Of a DNA stretch of 64,000 bases, positions 33,642 to 42,331 are shown piece by piece. The position numbers and the translations under genes were made by a program. The notes beneath the pieces were generated by a model that was given only the letters and a program-made list of their open reading frames with translations, was not told the DNA's origin and ran no database searches. The number at the start of each line of letters is the position of its first letter. Within the stretch, counting starts at the first letter, position 1. This DNA comes from UBA6168 sp965222975 (GTDB taxonomy: Bacteria; Bacteroidota; Bacteroidia; Chitinophagales; Saprospiraceae). The stretch is taken from assembly GCA_965222975.1 (NCBI GenBank), contig CBDCVJ010000064.1, positions 124,001 to 188,000 of the forward strand, given 5' to 3'.

Positions 33642-34680
33642 AACATTGCCAATCAAGTTGACGCAATACAGTCATGGCGCAGGATGTGGCTGTAAGATTT
33701 CTCCAAAAGTTTTGGATAAAATTCTCTTGCAGCATGGAGGTGAAGCCATGTTTCCAAATCTATTGGTGGGAAACGACGAGCGGGACGATGCTGCCGTTTT
33801 CGACCTTGGGGACGGAACTGCTATTATTAGCACAACGGATTTTTTTATGCCTATTGTAGATGACCCGTCGGATTTTGGCCGCATTGCTTCCGTGAATGCT
33901 ATCAGCGATATTTATGCGATGGGCGGAACACCATTGATGGCAATCGCCATCCTCGGTTGGCCTATCAATAAATTGCCACCGGAAGTTGCGAATGAAGTGA
34001 TAATTGGAGGCCGCATTGCTTGCTCGGAAGCAAACATCCCATTGGCAGGAGGGCATAGCATTGATAGCCCCGAACCTATTTTTGGACTGGCAGTAACAGG
34101 AAAGGTAAATATCAAGAACCTCAAAAAAAATGGGGGCGCAAAACCTGGCGACTTACTTTTTCTAACCAAACCTATTGGTGTTGGCATACTGTCAACTGCT
34201 CAAAAGAAGGATAAATTAAAAATGGAACATGCTCACATTGCAAGGGACAGCATGGTGCAATTGAACAAAGTCGGTGAAATATTTGGCAAAATGGAATGTG
34301 TAAAGGCTATGACGGATGTAACGGGTTTTGGCCTTTTTGGGCATTTATCGGAAATGTGCGAGGCCTCCCAAACCTGCGCTATTATTTCATTTGAAAATAT
34401 CCCTCTATTGGATAAAGCCGTTATAGATTACTACCTTTCAGAAAATTGCATTCCAGGCGGTACCCACCGCAATTGGGATAGTTATGGCCATAAGATTGGC
34501 CAAGTCACCGATTATCAAAAGCACATTTGTTGTGACCCACAAACGAGTGGTGGCCTTTTAGTAGCAATTGACCCCAGACATGAAAATGATTTCATCGCAA
34601 CTGCAGAAGAACGCTGCATAACCCTTAAACCGATAGGAAGAATGACAGAAAGGCGGGAAAAGCTCGTTTATTTAAAATGA
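33625..34680 (+). CDS. selD: Selenide, water dikinase
   Basis: 351 residues. It makes selenophosphate from selenide and ATP. The N-terminus HGAGCGCKISP has Cys21 and Cys23 followed by the active-site Lys24; the catalytic position is Cys, not selenocysteine. Other conserved blocks are DDAAVFDLGDGTAIISTTDF and GGHSIDSPEP, and DPQTSGGLLVAI towards the end. The 17 bp overlap with selU points to selenium use for tRNA modification here; no selA or selB lies in the window. ATG 33631 is an alternative start two codons on. Confidence 0.96.
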   Translation: MNMDTETLPIKLTQYSHGAGCGCKISPKVLDKILLQHGGEAMFPNLLVGNDERDDAAVFDLGDGTAIISTTDFFMPIVDDPSDFGRIASVNAISDIYAMGGTPLMAIAILGWPINKLPPEVANEVIIGGRIACSEANIPLAGGHSIDSPEPIFGLAVTGKVNIKNLKKNGGAKPGDLLFLTKPIGVGILSTAQKKDKLKMEHAHIARDSMVQLNKVGEIFGKMECVKAMTDVTGFGLFGHLSEMCEASQTCAIISFENIPLLDKAVIDYYLSENCIPGGTHRNWDSYGHKIGQVTDYQKHICCDPQTSGGLLVAIDPRHENDFIATAEERCITLKPIGRMTERREKLVYLK

Positions 34681-34776
34681 ATACAGTATTTCCTATCCAT
34701 GGAGAGCAGGAAGCACTATATCAAGAAATTTTGACCCTACCATGACCAATGATTGACAGACCGTGGGCTTCATTCC

Positions 34777-34808
34777 TTTGAGCAAAGCCACTTTGTACCT
34801 TAATTTTG
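34777..34808 (+). promoter_or_regulatory. Putative promoter for ccmE
   Basis: TTTG (34777-34780), 20 bp, then TAATTTTG (34801-34808), a good TTTG/TAnnTTTG pair. The ccmE ATG is 18 bp downstream. Confidence 0.65.
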
Positions 34809-34825
34809 CGAAAAAACAACCAGCA

Positions 34826-35224
34826 ATGAAAAAAATATATATCGTCGCCTTTGTAATGATCGCTGCAGCCATCGTCATGCTAATGAGCGCTGCCGATGAT
34901 ATGAGCACTTACTCTTCGTTTAAAGAAGCCCGTGAGACAGGCAATAAGGTGAAAATCGCCGGGCAGCTTTCCAAAGACAAAGAGATGGTTTACGATCCGC
35001 AAGTAGATCCCAATTATTTTACTTTTTATATAACTGACACAAAAGGGGAGGAGCATAAAGTTGTGCTGCACGGTGCTAAACCCCAAGACTTTGAACAGTC
35101 AGAACAGATTGTCGTCACGGGGCGCATTGCAGGTGATGAATTCATTGCTTCTGATTTATTGATGAAATGCCCATCAAAATATAAAGACGAAGAGGTTTAT
35201 ATAAAATCAACCAAATCAAGTTGA
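34826..35224 (+). CDS. ccmE: Cytochrome c maturation heme chaperone CcmE, CxxxY variant
   Basis: 132 residues. It carries heme to the CcmF ligase for cytochrome c assembly. There is an N-terminal membrane anchor (about 4-22), then an OB-fold domain (VKIAGQLSKDKEMVYDP; FTFYITDTKGEEHKVVLHG). The family's usual heme-linking His is absent; the motif is CPSKY with Cys115 and Tyr119, the CxxxY form described for a variant maturation system. ATG 34826 is used, since the GTG upstream (34763) lies before the promoter. ccmF follows after the palindromic element R4. Confidence 0.9.
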   Translation: MKKIYIVAFVMIAAAIVMLMSAADDMSTYSSFKEARETGNKVKIAGQLSKDKEMVYDPQVDPNYFTFYITDTKGEEHKVVLHGAKPQDFEQSEQIVVTGRIAGDEFIASDLLMKCPSKYKDEEVYIKSTKSS

Positions 35225-35249
35225 CAGCATTTTTGAATAAAAGTTAATC

Positions 35250-35380
35250 GTAACTATTTAGCAGGGTTGTTTTCTTTAGAAAAATTTCCGATTTTTTAAA
35301 GAAAACAACCGCCTCTTAGGAGAGAGAAAGAAGAAAAAATGAAATTTTTTCTTCTTTCTCTCTCCATGCTGAACAGTTAC
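35250..35380. repeat. Nested palindromic element R4 (family C)
   Basis: Outer imperfect inverted repeats GTAACTATTTAGCAGG (35250-35265) and the inverse of GTAACTGTTCAGCATG (35365-35380), 13 of 16 matching. Inside are two hairpins: 35265-35285/35291-35310 (about 20 bp with one bulge, arm GGTTGTTTTCTTTA) and 35319-35340/35344-35365 (22 bp perfect, arm GGAGAGAGAAAGAAGAAAAA plus AT). It separates ccmE from ccmF and may affect readthrough. Confidence 0.85.
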
Positions 35381-35472
35381 AGCTAATCTAAAATTAGAAC
35401 TGCATTGCTGAAAGTTGATTTTAGGAAGCGGAAAGTCAACTAATCTCTGATCACTATTCACAAACCACCTCC

Positions 35473-38316
35473 ATGGAAGAAATACAATACATTGGCGAAA
35501 ACCTTCTTTATAAAAATGTGGGTCAATTCGCTATTATCTTAGGTTTTGTGATGAGCCTGTTGGCAGCAGCGGGCTATTTTTTTGCTACCCAAAACAGGCA
35601 TAATGATTTATTTTCTTCTTGGCGGAAAATAGGACGGGTAGCATTTACACTTCATGGGTTGAGCGTATTTACTGTGATGGCCATGCTTTTTATCGCTATG
35701 GTCAATAAATGTTTTGAATACCAATATGTGCAGTTGCATGTATCAGAAGATTTGCCATTTCGATATGTTTTTTCCGCTTTTTGGGAAGGGCAGGAAGGGA
35801 GTTTTCTCTTGTGGATGTTTTGGCATGTGGTCTTGGGTTTCATACTGATGTGGCGGGCAAAAGAATGGGAATCTCCTGTCTTATCGGTTTTAGCGGGTGT
35901 ACAGGCTTTTATATTTACCATGATCCTTGGGATTTATATATCTGCCGAATCAAAAATTGGAAGTAATCCGCTTTTGCTTTTAAGGGATACAATGGATATC
36001 CCGCTTTTTAATAATGCCGACTATGTTAGTTTATTGCAGGGAAATGGATTGAACCCATTACTGCAAAATTATTGGATGACCATTCACCCACCGACCTTGT
36101 TTTTGGGTTTTGCCTCTACCGTTGTCCCTTTTTGTTTTGCCATTGCCGGCCTTTGGACGAAGCAGTATAAAGCATGGTTGAAGCCAGTGCTTCCATGGGC
36201 TTTATTTAGTGCTTCTATTTTGGGCATTGGTATTTTGATGGGCGGAGCATGGGCTTATGAAGCATTGAGTTTTGGCGGTTATTGGGCATGGGATCCCGTG
36301 GAAAATAGTTCACTTGTGCCATGGATTATATTAGTAGCGGGAATTCACACCCATTTAATTGCACGCCATACAGGCTATTCCGTTAAAAGCACTTACCTAT
36401 TTTATATTTTCACTTTTATAATGATTTTATATTCTACTTATTTAACCCGGAGTGGAATATTGGGTGAAACGTCGGTGCATTCATTCACAGAAATGGGACT
36501 AGAGAATCAATTGATTTTATTTATTTTATTTTTTACCTCACTTGGTTTAGTGATTTATTTTTTAAGAAGAAAAGAAATGCCATCCCCCAAAGAAGAAGAA
36601 GCATTGCCATCGAGAGAGTTTTGGATGTTTATTGGGGCATTGGTTTTATTGTTTTCCGCGGTTATAATAACGGTCTCAACATCCCTTCCTGTTTTTAATA
36701 AAATTGTAAATGCATTTGTTCCGGATTTTGATGGATATACTATTAATGAACCGATTGACCATTATAATAAATACCAATTGTGGATTGGGGTGTTTATTGC
36801 CTTATTGAGTGGATTTGGTCAATTTTTAAGATATAAAGGGTTAAATTGGAAAAATGTATCCGGTGATTTTTGGAAACATATTGGGATTATTTCAGTGATT
36901 ACTTTAGTCCTTACGATTGCCTTTAGTTTCTGGATAGAATTAAAAGCTTGGCAGTTTTGGCTGCTTGCATTTACTGGCTTTTTTACGGCAGTTGCAAATA
37001 TGGATTATTTAATTTCTGCAATAAAAGGGAATATGCGCTTAGCGGGGTCAGTGTTTTCGCATGTAGGATTTGGGTTGATGGTAATAGGGGTTATTGCATC
37101 TGGATTAAATAAAAGCCATATTTCTTCCAACCCTGTAATGCAAAGAGGATTATTACCAGAAGAAATGTTGCAAAATAATGTGTTGTTATTTAAAGGCATG
37201 CCCATGTTCATGAGTGGTTATAGGGTGACTTATGAAAGCGATACATTAATAGGCAACCTCCGTGAATTTGTTGTGAAATATGAAAAAATGAATGGAGAAG
37301 GGAAAGTTGCTGAAGAATTTACGGTCAAACCAACAGCCACCTATGATAATAAAGTGGTTAAAGTGAGTGCATTTAATCCCTCGACTAAACGCTATATTGA
37401 TCGGGACATATTTACCCATATTGCAACTTTGTCACCAAGGGAAAGGGATTTTGAATTGGCCAGAACGGAAGAGGACAGTTTGAATTATTTGAATTATAAT
37501 TTGGGAAAAGAAAATGTGATAGTCATTTTGGATACGGTGGAAACTACATCTTCTAACACAGTTCTGCCAACAAAAGCATATATTATTGATTACAACAGAA
37601 ACCCTACTCATCCCGATTATGAACCACAAGAAGGTGACTTTGCATTTAGCCTTAAAATTGCCTTTGAAAAAGACGATACGGTGTTTTATGCCGAACCGGT
37701 TTTATTGTTGCGCCAACAATTAATGTATTCTTATTCTGTACAATTAAATGACCTATCTTTTAGAGTAAGATTAAGCGATAAAACGCTCGATGCACTATTT
37801 CCACCAGAAGAAGAATTGGGGTACAATTCCTTTACCTTCAAGCAAGGACAATCAATTCATTTAAATGGTTTGGATATTACTTTTGAAGGATTTAATAGAC
37901 AACCTAAACACCCTGGATATCGGGCGCAAGATGGTGATATTGCCGTTGGTGCAACGTTTAATATAATTAGTAGCGATGGAGAAAAATATAGTGCAGAACC
38001 TTTGTATTTAATTCGTGGTACATCCCCTTTTAATTTAAAAGATGAAATAAGAGCGCTTGGATTACATTTGCGTTTTACAAGCATTAACCCAGATACTGAA
38101 CAAATAGAAGTATTGATTGCACAGCATGACAATAGTCTTGAAAATATTCCAGTAGAAATTGCCAAAAAATCATTTAGGTCGGATTATATTGTATTAGAGG
38201 CAATTATTTTTCCCGGCATTAATTTATTTTGGTTAGGCTCCACGATGATGATGCTCGGGTTGGGTGTCAGCATGTTTAGGAGGAGAAAAGAAAAAGCAAT
38301 AGCACAGATAAAATGA
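35473..38316 (+). CDS. ccmF: Heme lyase subunit CcmF (CcsA/CcmF family)
   Basis: 947 residues, clearly longer than the roughly 650 of E. coli CcmF because of a large extra C-terminal region. About 14 membrane helices occupy residues 1-560. The WWD heme-handling domain reads GGYWAWDPVENSSLVPWIIL (from about residue 258), with conserved His residues around it (TIHPPTLFLGF; HTHLIARHTG). Residues about 570-900 form an exported beta-rich part (MFMSGYRVTYESDTLIG), before a final helix. It acts with CcmE in attaching heme to apocytochrome c. Its stop overlaps the start of the next gene (ATGA). Confidence 0.93.
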   Translation: MEEIQYIGENLLYKNVGQFAIILGFVMSLLAAAGYFFATQNRHNDLFSSWRKIGRVAFTLHGLSVFTVMAMLFIAMVNKCFEYQYVQLHVSEDLPFRYVFSAFWEGQEGSFLLWMFWHVVLGFILMWRAKEWESPVLSVLAGVQAFIFTMILGIYISAESKIGSNPLLLLRDTMDIPLFNNADYVSLLQGNGLNPLLQNYWMTIHPPTLFLGFASTVVPFCFAIAGLWTKQYKAWLKPVLPWALFSASILGIGILMGGAWAYEALSFGGYWAWDPVENSSLVPWIILVAGIHTHLIARHTGYSVKSTYLFYIFTFIMILYSTYLTRSGILGETSVHSFTEMGLENQLILFILFFTSLGLVIYFLRRKEMPSPKEEEALPSREFWMFIGALVLLFSAVIITVSTSLPVFNKIVNAFVPDFDGYTINEPIDHYNKYQLWIGVFIALLSGFGQFLRYKGLNWKNVSGDFWKHIGIISVITLVLTIAFSFWIELKAWQFWLLAFTGFFTAVANMDYLISAIKGNMRLAGSVFSHVGFGLMVIGVIASGLNKSHISSNPVMQRGLLPEEMLQNNVLLFKGMPMFMSGYRVTYESDTLIGNLREFVVKYEKMNGEGKVAEEFTVKPTATYDNKVVKVSAFNPSTKRYIDRDIFTHIATLSPRERDFELARTEEDSLNYLNYNLGKENVIVILDTVETTSSNTVLPTKAYIIDYNRNPTHPDYEPQEGDFAFSLKIAFEKDDTVFYAEPVLLLRQQLMYSYSVQLNDLSFRVRLSDKTLDALFPPEEELGYNSFTFKQGQSIHLNGLDITFEGFNRQPKHPGYRAQDGDIAVGATFNIISSDGEKYSAEPLYLIRGTSPFNLKDEIRALGLHLRFTSINPDTEQIEVLIAQHDNSLENIPVEIAKKSFRSDYIVLEAIIFPGINLFWLGSTMMMLGLGVSMFRRRKEKAIAQIK

Positions 38317-39092
38317 AAATCGTCCTCATAGGTGCGGGTAATGTTGGGTATCATCTTGGCAGGAAACTGCATCGGGTAGGGGAGGCAATTATTCAGGTGT
38401 TTAGCCGTAAATTATATAAGGCGAAAAATTTAGCAAGCCAGATTAATGCGCAATATACCAGCAGCCTGAACCGAATTTTAAAAAATGCCGACCTTTATAT
38501 TTTGGCTGTGCACGATGATGCAATTCGTGATATTGCCATTAATTTATTCAAAAATGGAATTGATGACAAATTAATTGTACATACTTCTGGAGCAACCCCA
38601 ACCACTATATTTGAAAATGTTGGCCTTTCCCGTTTTGGTGTGTTCTATCCTTTACAAACTTTTTCTATATCCAAAGAGCCAGTTTTCGAAAAAATACCTT
38701 TTTGCATTGATGCAAATACAAACAGCGACATTGAATTCTTAAGAAAATTGGCACAAAAAATCTCACCCAATGTTCATTACATTGATAATCAGCAAAGATC
38801 ATTAATTCACGTGGCAGCCGTTTTTGTTAATAACTTTTCTAACCACCTATTCCACATCGCTGATGAAATATTAAAAAACGAAAATTTGTCATTGGAAATA
38901 TTATTGCCACTCATCGAAGAAACGGTCAATAAAATAAAAACCAACAGCCCGTCAAAAATGCAGACAGGACCTGCCAAAAGGGGGGATGAAGCAACCATAA
39001 AAAACCACTTGGAATTATTGGAATCCAATCCCAAATATCAAAAGATATACGAATTGCTTACTGCTTCTATTCAAGAATCCATTTCAAAATAA
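38313..39092 (+). CDS. Rossmann-type protein with DUF2520 domain
   Basis: 259 residues. An N-terminal NAD(P)-binding motif IGAGNVGYHLGRKL is at 6-19, with HTSGATP and a GVFYPLQTFS motif typical of this family. The helical C-terminal domain (DUF2520) carries HVAAVFVNNFSNHLFHIAD and LIEETVNKI and ends near residue 250. The family resembles F420-dependent NADP reductases and ketopantoate-type reductases, but no substrate is known. It overlaps the ccmF stop by four bases, so it is translated with ccmF. Confidence 0.88.
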   Translation: MKIVLIGAGNVGYHLGRKLHRVGEAIIQVFSRKLYKAKNLASQINAQYTSSLNRILKNADLYILAVHDDAIRDIAINLFKNGIDDKLIVHTSGATPTTIFENVGLSRFGVFYPLQTFSISKEPVFEKIPFCIDANTNSDIEFLRKLAQKISPNVHYIDNQQRSLIHVAAVFVNNFSNHLFHIADEILKNENLSLEILLPLIEETVNKIKTNSPSKMQTGPAKRGDEATIKNHLELLESNPKYQKIYELLTASIQESISK

Positions 39093-39107
39093 ATAAAATT
39101 GTTTTTT

Positions 39108-39389
39108 ATGCGCATTATCGGAAATATAGACCATCCAAATATGAAAATTACCATTTTCAAAATGGACAACAAGATTTCCATTAAATTTGAATTGGGTTTA
39201 TATGAACAAACTTATAAATTTCGTGAAAGCGAATTCATGGAAAACATGGAAGATGCGAAAAAATTGGTTGATGCTACTATGATTGGCGAGGTGCTAAAAA
39301 ACTTCAATTATATGCACAAAGCTAAAAACGAAGCTTTAGGACAGTTGGTGAAAATGGAAGAAGAAGGGGAATTTCCGGTAATTATATAA
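39108..39389 (+). CDS. Small conserved protein of unknown function
   Basis: 93 residues from ATG 39108 (a TTG at 39099 also opens the frame). No signal peptide. It is a two-part alpha/beta sequence: MKITIFKMDNKISIKFELGL as beta strands, then a helix-rich end (MENMEDAKKLVDATMIGEVL). It follows the DUF2520 gene by 15 bp and is probably cotranscribed with it. I do not recognise a named family; the size and composition suggest a small folded cytoplasmic protein. Confidence 0.7.
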   Translation: MRIIGNIDHPNMKITIFKMDNKISIKFELGLYEQTYKFRESEFMENMEDAKKLVDATMIGEVLKNFNYMHKAKNEALGQLVKMEEEGEFPVII

Positions 39390-39392
39390 GCA

Positions 39393-40526
39393 CTATTTAT
39401 TCTTTTCAAAGAAAAACAAAAGACCAATGTCTAATGAAAAAAGTTTCCTGTCTCTTGGCTTGAATTTATTAGAATTTTCAAAATTGGCCCAGGAAATGTT
39501 TTTATTAGTTGAGCATTCCAGAGCAATGTTTTCATTAATGAAGTAATTAATACCAACGCCTAATTGGATGTCATGAAAAATTGAAGTAGAATTTCTATTC
39601 GCTACTTGAATTGCATAAAAATTTTCTGAGGCGGAAAATACATATGAAACTTCCGGGAAAAAACCAAAACGATTTCCTGCATGAAAATAATATCGGACAA
39701 ATGGCCCCGTACCAAAAGAAGCCCACTTTAAATCTTCTTTAATATTAATAGAGAATAGTATGCTTGCCCCTGCCGCTATTTTGTCAGAAGCGAACCATCC
39801 GAATTTTGGTTTCATGGAAAGCGTATTCGGTGCATCCGATTTTTGGAAAACCCATGTTGTGAATTTTTTGTTTTTATTAATTGAAGGCGCCTCAAATTTT
39901 TTTGTAAAAGTGAATTTGTTTAAAAGGACTTGTAAGCCTGCATTAATCAAAGCTGGCGGCGCCTTATACCACCTGAAATTAAATTCATTGTTATCTCTTT
40001 GAATCCATTCGAATATGGGAACAGTGACAATCGTTTCAAAATAAAAAGCTCGGTTGATTCTTTTTATCAACCCAATGCCTCCATTGCAGACAAATTCACT
40101 CAGTGATCTATTGAATAAAGGAAAAACTTTTGAGTCAAATTTTTCTCTATTGTAATCAAGTTGAAGATGTGCCAGTAAGCGCCATTTTTGTTTAGCTTCG
40201 CCAAAATAATTCCTGATATATAACCCTGCATTTAAGTTTGAGACTGAATATTTTCCAGAAGGTAATCCGAGAACTCCTGAATCAACATAATAAGTTTCAG
40301 TAATTAGGTGTTGCAGTTCAGTTCCTACTATTATATGTTCTGATAAAAATCTTCCTGCCGAAAAACTGTTTTTAAATTTAGTTTCAATAAAGTCTACATT
40401 TTTTGTGATGTGAGATGTATTTGCGTTTGACTTTAGACTAACAAGCCAATCGCCTTTTGAGATTTGGCCATTAAGTGTAGTATGCAAATTTATTGAAATA
40501 ATGATAGAGAGAATTAATCCTTTCAT
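39393..40526 (-). CDS. Probable outer-membrane beta-barrel protein
   Basis: 377 residues with a signal peptide ending at TLNGQ. Long alternating strands run through the whole protein (GRFLSEHIIVGTELQHLITE; NRAFYFETIVTVPIFEWIQR; IAAGASILFSINIKEDLKW; FGTGPFVRYYFHAGNRFGFF) and the last strand ends in DIGLLFFFEKNK. Two halves of similar layout suggest either one large barrel or a duplicated small one. Function unknown. It lies 13 bp downstream of udk on the same strand. Confidence 0.72.
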   Translation of the reverse strand: MKGLILSIIISINLHTTLNGQISKGDWLVSLKSNANTSHITKNVDFIETKFKNSFSAGRFLSEHIIVGTELQHLITETYYVDSGVLGLPSGKYSVSNLNAGLYIRNYFGEAKQKWRLLAHLQLDYNREKFDSKVFPLFNRSLSEFVCNGGIGLIKRINRAFYFETIVTVPIFEWIQRDNNEFNFRWYKAPPALINAGLQVLLNKFTFTKKFEAPSINKNKKFTTWVFQKSDAPNTLSMKPKFGWFASDKIAAGASILFSINIKEDLKWASFGTGPFVRYYFHAGNRFGFFPEVSYVFSASENFYAIQVANRNSTSIFHDIQLGVGINYFINENIALECSTNKNISWANFENSNKFKPRDRKLFSLDIGLLFFFEKNK

Positions 40527-40539
40527 TTTGCCTGATTTA

Positions 40540-41163
40540 TTAATATGTATTTATTTTTTGTTGAATAAATCCTTCAATAACTTTTAACGCATTGTTAAAG
40601 TGAGCATTATTGTTGATAATAATATCTGCTTCATCTTTATAAGGTAAAATGTATTTTTCAAAAGTCGGCATAACGTGTTTTTCATATCGGTACAGGACAT
40701 CCTCGATGGGGTAGTTCCTTTCAATTTGGTCTCTTTTTATTCGCCTAATAACTTTTAGATTCTCTTTGGCATCTAAGAATATTTTCAGGTCAAGTAATTT
40801 CATGATTTCTTGGTAGTGGAATACAAAAATACCTTCCACTAAAATAATCGGCGCCGGGTAGAAGGTTAGCATTTTGGGGTTTGCTTTTTCATTGTTGAAA
40901 GTATATTCTATGCGCTGAACCACTTCCCCAGAAATAAGACGGATGAGATCGTCCGCAAAAGATTTACTGTCAATGGAGCCAGGCATATCAAAGTTGCGGA
41001 TGCCTTCCGAATCTATCTTTTGTTTTTCTCTTGGGAAATAATAATCGTCTTGGGAAATAATGCAGAGATCGGTTGCTTTAAATGAATTTCTTAGTTCTTT
41101 GATGAAGGTGGTTTTTCCAGATCCGCTTCCACCCGAGACACCTATTAGATATGGTTTCGACAT
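40540..41163 (-). CDS. udk: Uridine kinase
   Basis: 207 residues. It phosphorylates uridine and cytidine in the pyrimidine salvage pathway. The P-loop is GVSGGSGSGKTT (8-19), with SQDDYYF for the nucleoside site, NFDMPGSIDSKSFADDL and APIILVEGIFVFH typical of the family. ATG 41163 fits the conserved start MSKPYLIGVSGG. The upstream region is shared with the divergent gene at 41252 and has a TACATTTG on the minus strand (41218-41225). Confidence 0.95.
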   Translation of the reverse strand: MSKPYLIGVSGGSGSGKTTFIKELRNSFKATDLCIISQDDYYFPREKQKIDSEGIRNFDMPGSIDSKSFADDLIRLISGEVVQRIEYTFNNEKANPKMLTFYPAPIILVEGIFVFHYQEIMKLLDLKIFLDAKENLKVIRRIKRDQIERNYPIEDVLYRYEKHVMPTFEKYILPYKDEADIIINNNAHFNNALKVIEGFIQQKINTY

Positions 41164-41214
41164 AAAATTAATCCTTGTTTTTTTTTCTTGATTTTGTGAC
41201 CGAATTGTTGATTG

Positions 41215-41247
41215 TTGCAAATGTACCAATTGCCTTGATTATCTTTG
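41215..41247 (+). promoter_or_regulatory. Putative divergent promoter region (gene at 41252 and udk)
   Basis: Plus strand: TTGC (41215-41218), 21 bp, then TATCTTTG (41240-41247), only 4 bp before the ATG. The minus strand carries TACATTTG at 41218-41225 for udk, so the two -7 elements face outward within 30 bp. Confidence 0.5.
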
Positions 41248-41251
41248 TTTT

Positions 41252-42052
41252 ATGAAAAGGTTTTTACTTTTATATTCTTTGGTTTCAGTTCTGTCAATTG
41301 CTGCTCAAGGGCAGACCACCGCCAAGGCGGCAGGAATGGGGAGCCTCTCTTCCATCCATATTGATAATAATAGTCTATTCAACAATCCGGCGGGTTTGGC
41401 AGCTCAGAAAAATATTAGTTTTTTAGCCAATACAGAGCAGTATTATTTGCTGGATGGCGTCAATAAATCAAGTCTCGGTGCTGCAATTCCTACTGGGTTC
41501 GGAGCATTTGGATTAATTGTGCATAATTTTGGTTTTTCAGAATTTAGGCAACAAAAATTGGGGTTGACTTATACGAGAAAATTATTTAGACAATTGTTTA
41601 TTGGCGGGCAAATTAATTATTTCCAAACCCGAATTTCCGAATATGGCAGTTCAGGGCAGGTTTCTTTTGAGGTTGGATTGCAGGCAAAATTGACAAAAGA
41701 ATTTTTAATTGGGACTTATATTTCAAACCCTTACCAAAATGACAATCTCGAAAATTCGAAACTACCGACTTTATTCCAAATTGGACTTGCGTATTTTGTT
41801 TCCGAAAAAATCATTACAGGCGTTGAATTGGAAAAAGATATTGATTTTGCAATGCGGATTAAATATGGATTGGAGTATAAGGTTTTGGAAAAAATATATG
41901 TAAGGACTGGGTTTAGTAGCAACCCTACTAATTTTCATATGGGGATAGGGTTAAAATTGAGTGAAAAATTAATGCTTGATATTGGAAATAAGTATGATCC
42001 TTCCTTAGGATTGACGCCTTCATTGAGTACAGGGTATTTGTTTATAAAATAA
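41252..42052 (+). CDS. PorV/PorQ-like outer-membrane protein
   Basis: 266 residues. The signal peptide ends at AAQGQ. The mature start KAAGMGSLSSIHIDNNSLFN followed by NPAGLA is typical for the UPF0164/PorV-PorQ group of FadL-related barrels, some of which belong to the type IX secretion machinery. Barrel strands continue to the C-terminus (LSTGYLFIK). PorQ-like membership is plausible but not proven by sequence alone. Start ATG 41252 with a promoter just upstream. Confidence 0.75.
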   Translation: MKRFLLLYSLVSVLSIAAQGQTTAKAAGMGSLSSIHIDNNSLFNNPAGLAAQKNISFLANTEQYYLLDGVNKSSLGAAIPTGFGAFGLIVHNFGFSEFRQQKLGLTYTRKLFRQLFIGGQINYFQTRISEYGSSGQVSFEVGLQAKLTKEFLIGTYISNPYQNDNLENSKLPTLFQIGLAYFVSEKIITGVELEKDIDFAMRIKYGLEYKVLEKIYVRTGFSSNPTNFHMGIGLKLSEKLMLDIGNKYDPSLGLTPSLSTGYLFIK

Positions 42053-42071
42053 ACTTGACTGTTCAGTAAGA

Positions 42072-42230
42072 CCGGAGGCTGTCTCAAAAGAGACATTCGG
42101 GCATCAATTTGCTAAATCTCAAAGATTTAGCAAATTTAAAATCAGTGACTTATAGGTTTACTAAATTTTTAAAATTTAGCAAATCGGTTAGCCTACCCGT
42201 TTTGCTATCCCGATGATTCTATCGGGATAG
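42072..42230. repeat. Cluster of small palindromes
   Basis: Four hairpins stand in a row: GTCTC/GAGAC (42081-42094), a 12 bp perfect TTTGCTAAATCT/AGATTTAGCAAA with 3 nt loop (42108-42134), CTAAATTT/AAATTTAG (42161-42179) and CTATCCCGAT/ATCGGGATAG with 6 nt loop (42205-42230). GGAGGCTGTCTC at 42074 resembles ends of small transposon-like elements. The last hairpin may act as a terminator. Confidence 0.65.
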
Positions 42231-42331
42231 TAAAACTCGTTTATTACAATAAATCTAAACAAATCGGAAAGTTATTCTTCTTCGACCCCTTAGAACCACA
42301 CCTATATACTTGCGAATTTCAAATCGGCAGC

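Noticed and set aside
33625..33700. Selenocysteine codon in selD
   Set aside because: The catalytic position is encoded as Cys; no in-frame TGA is found there.
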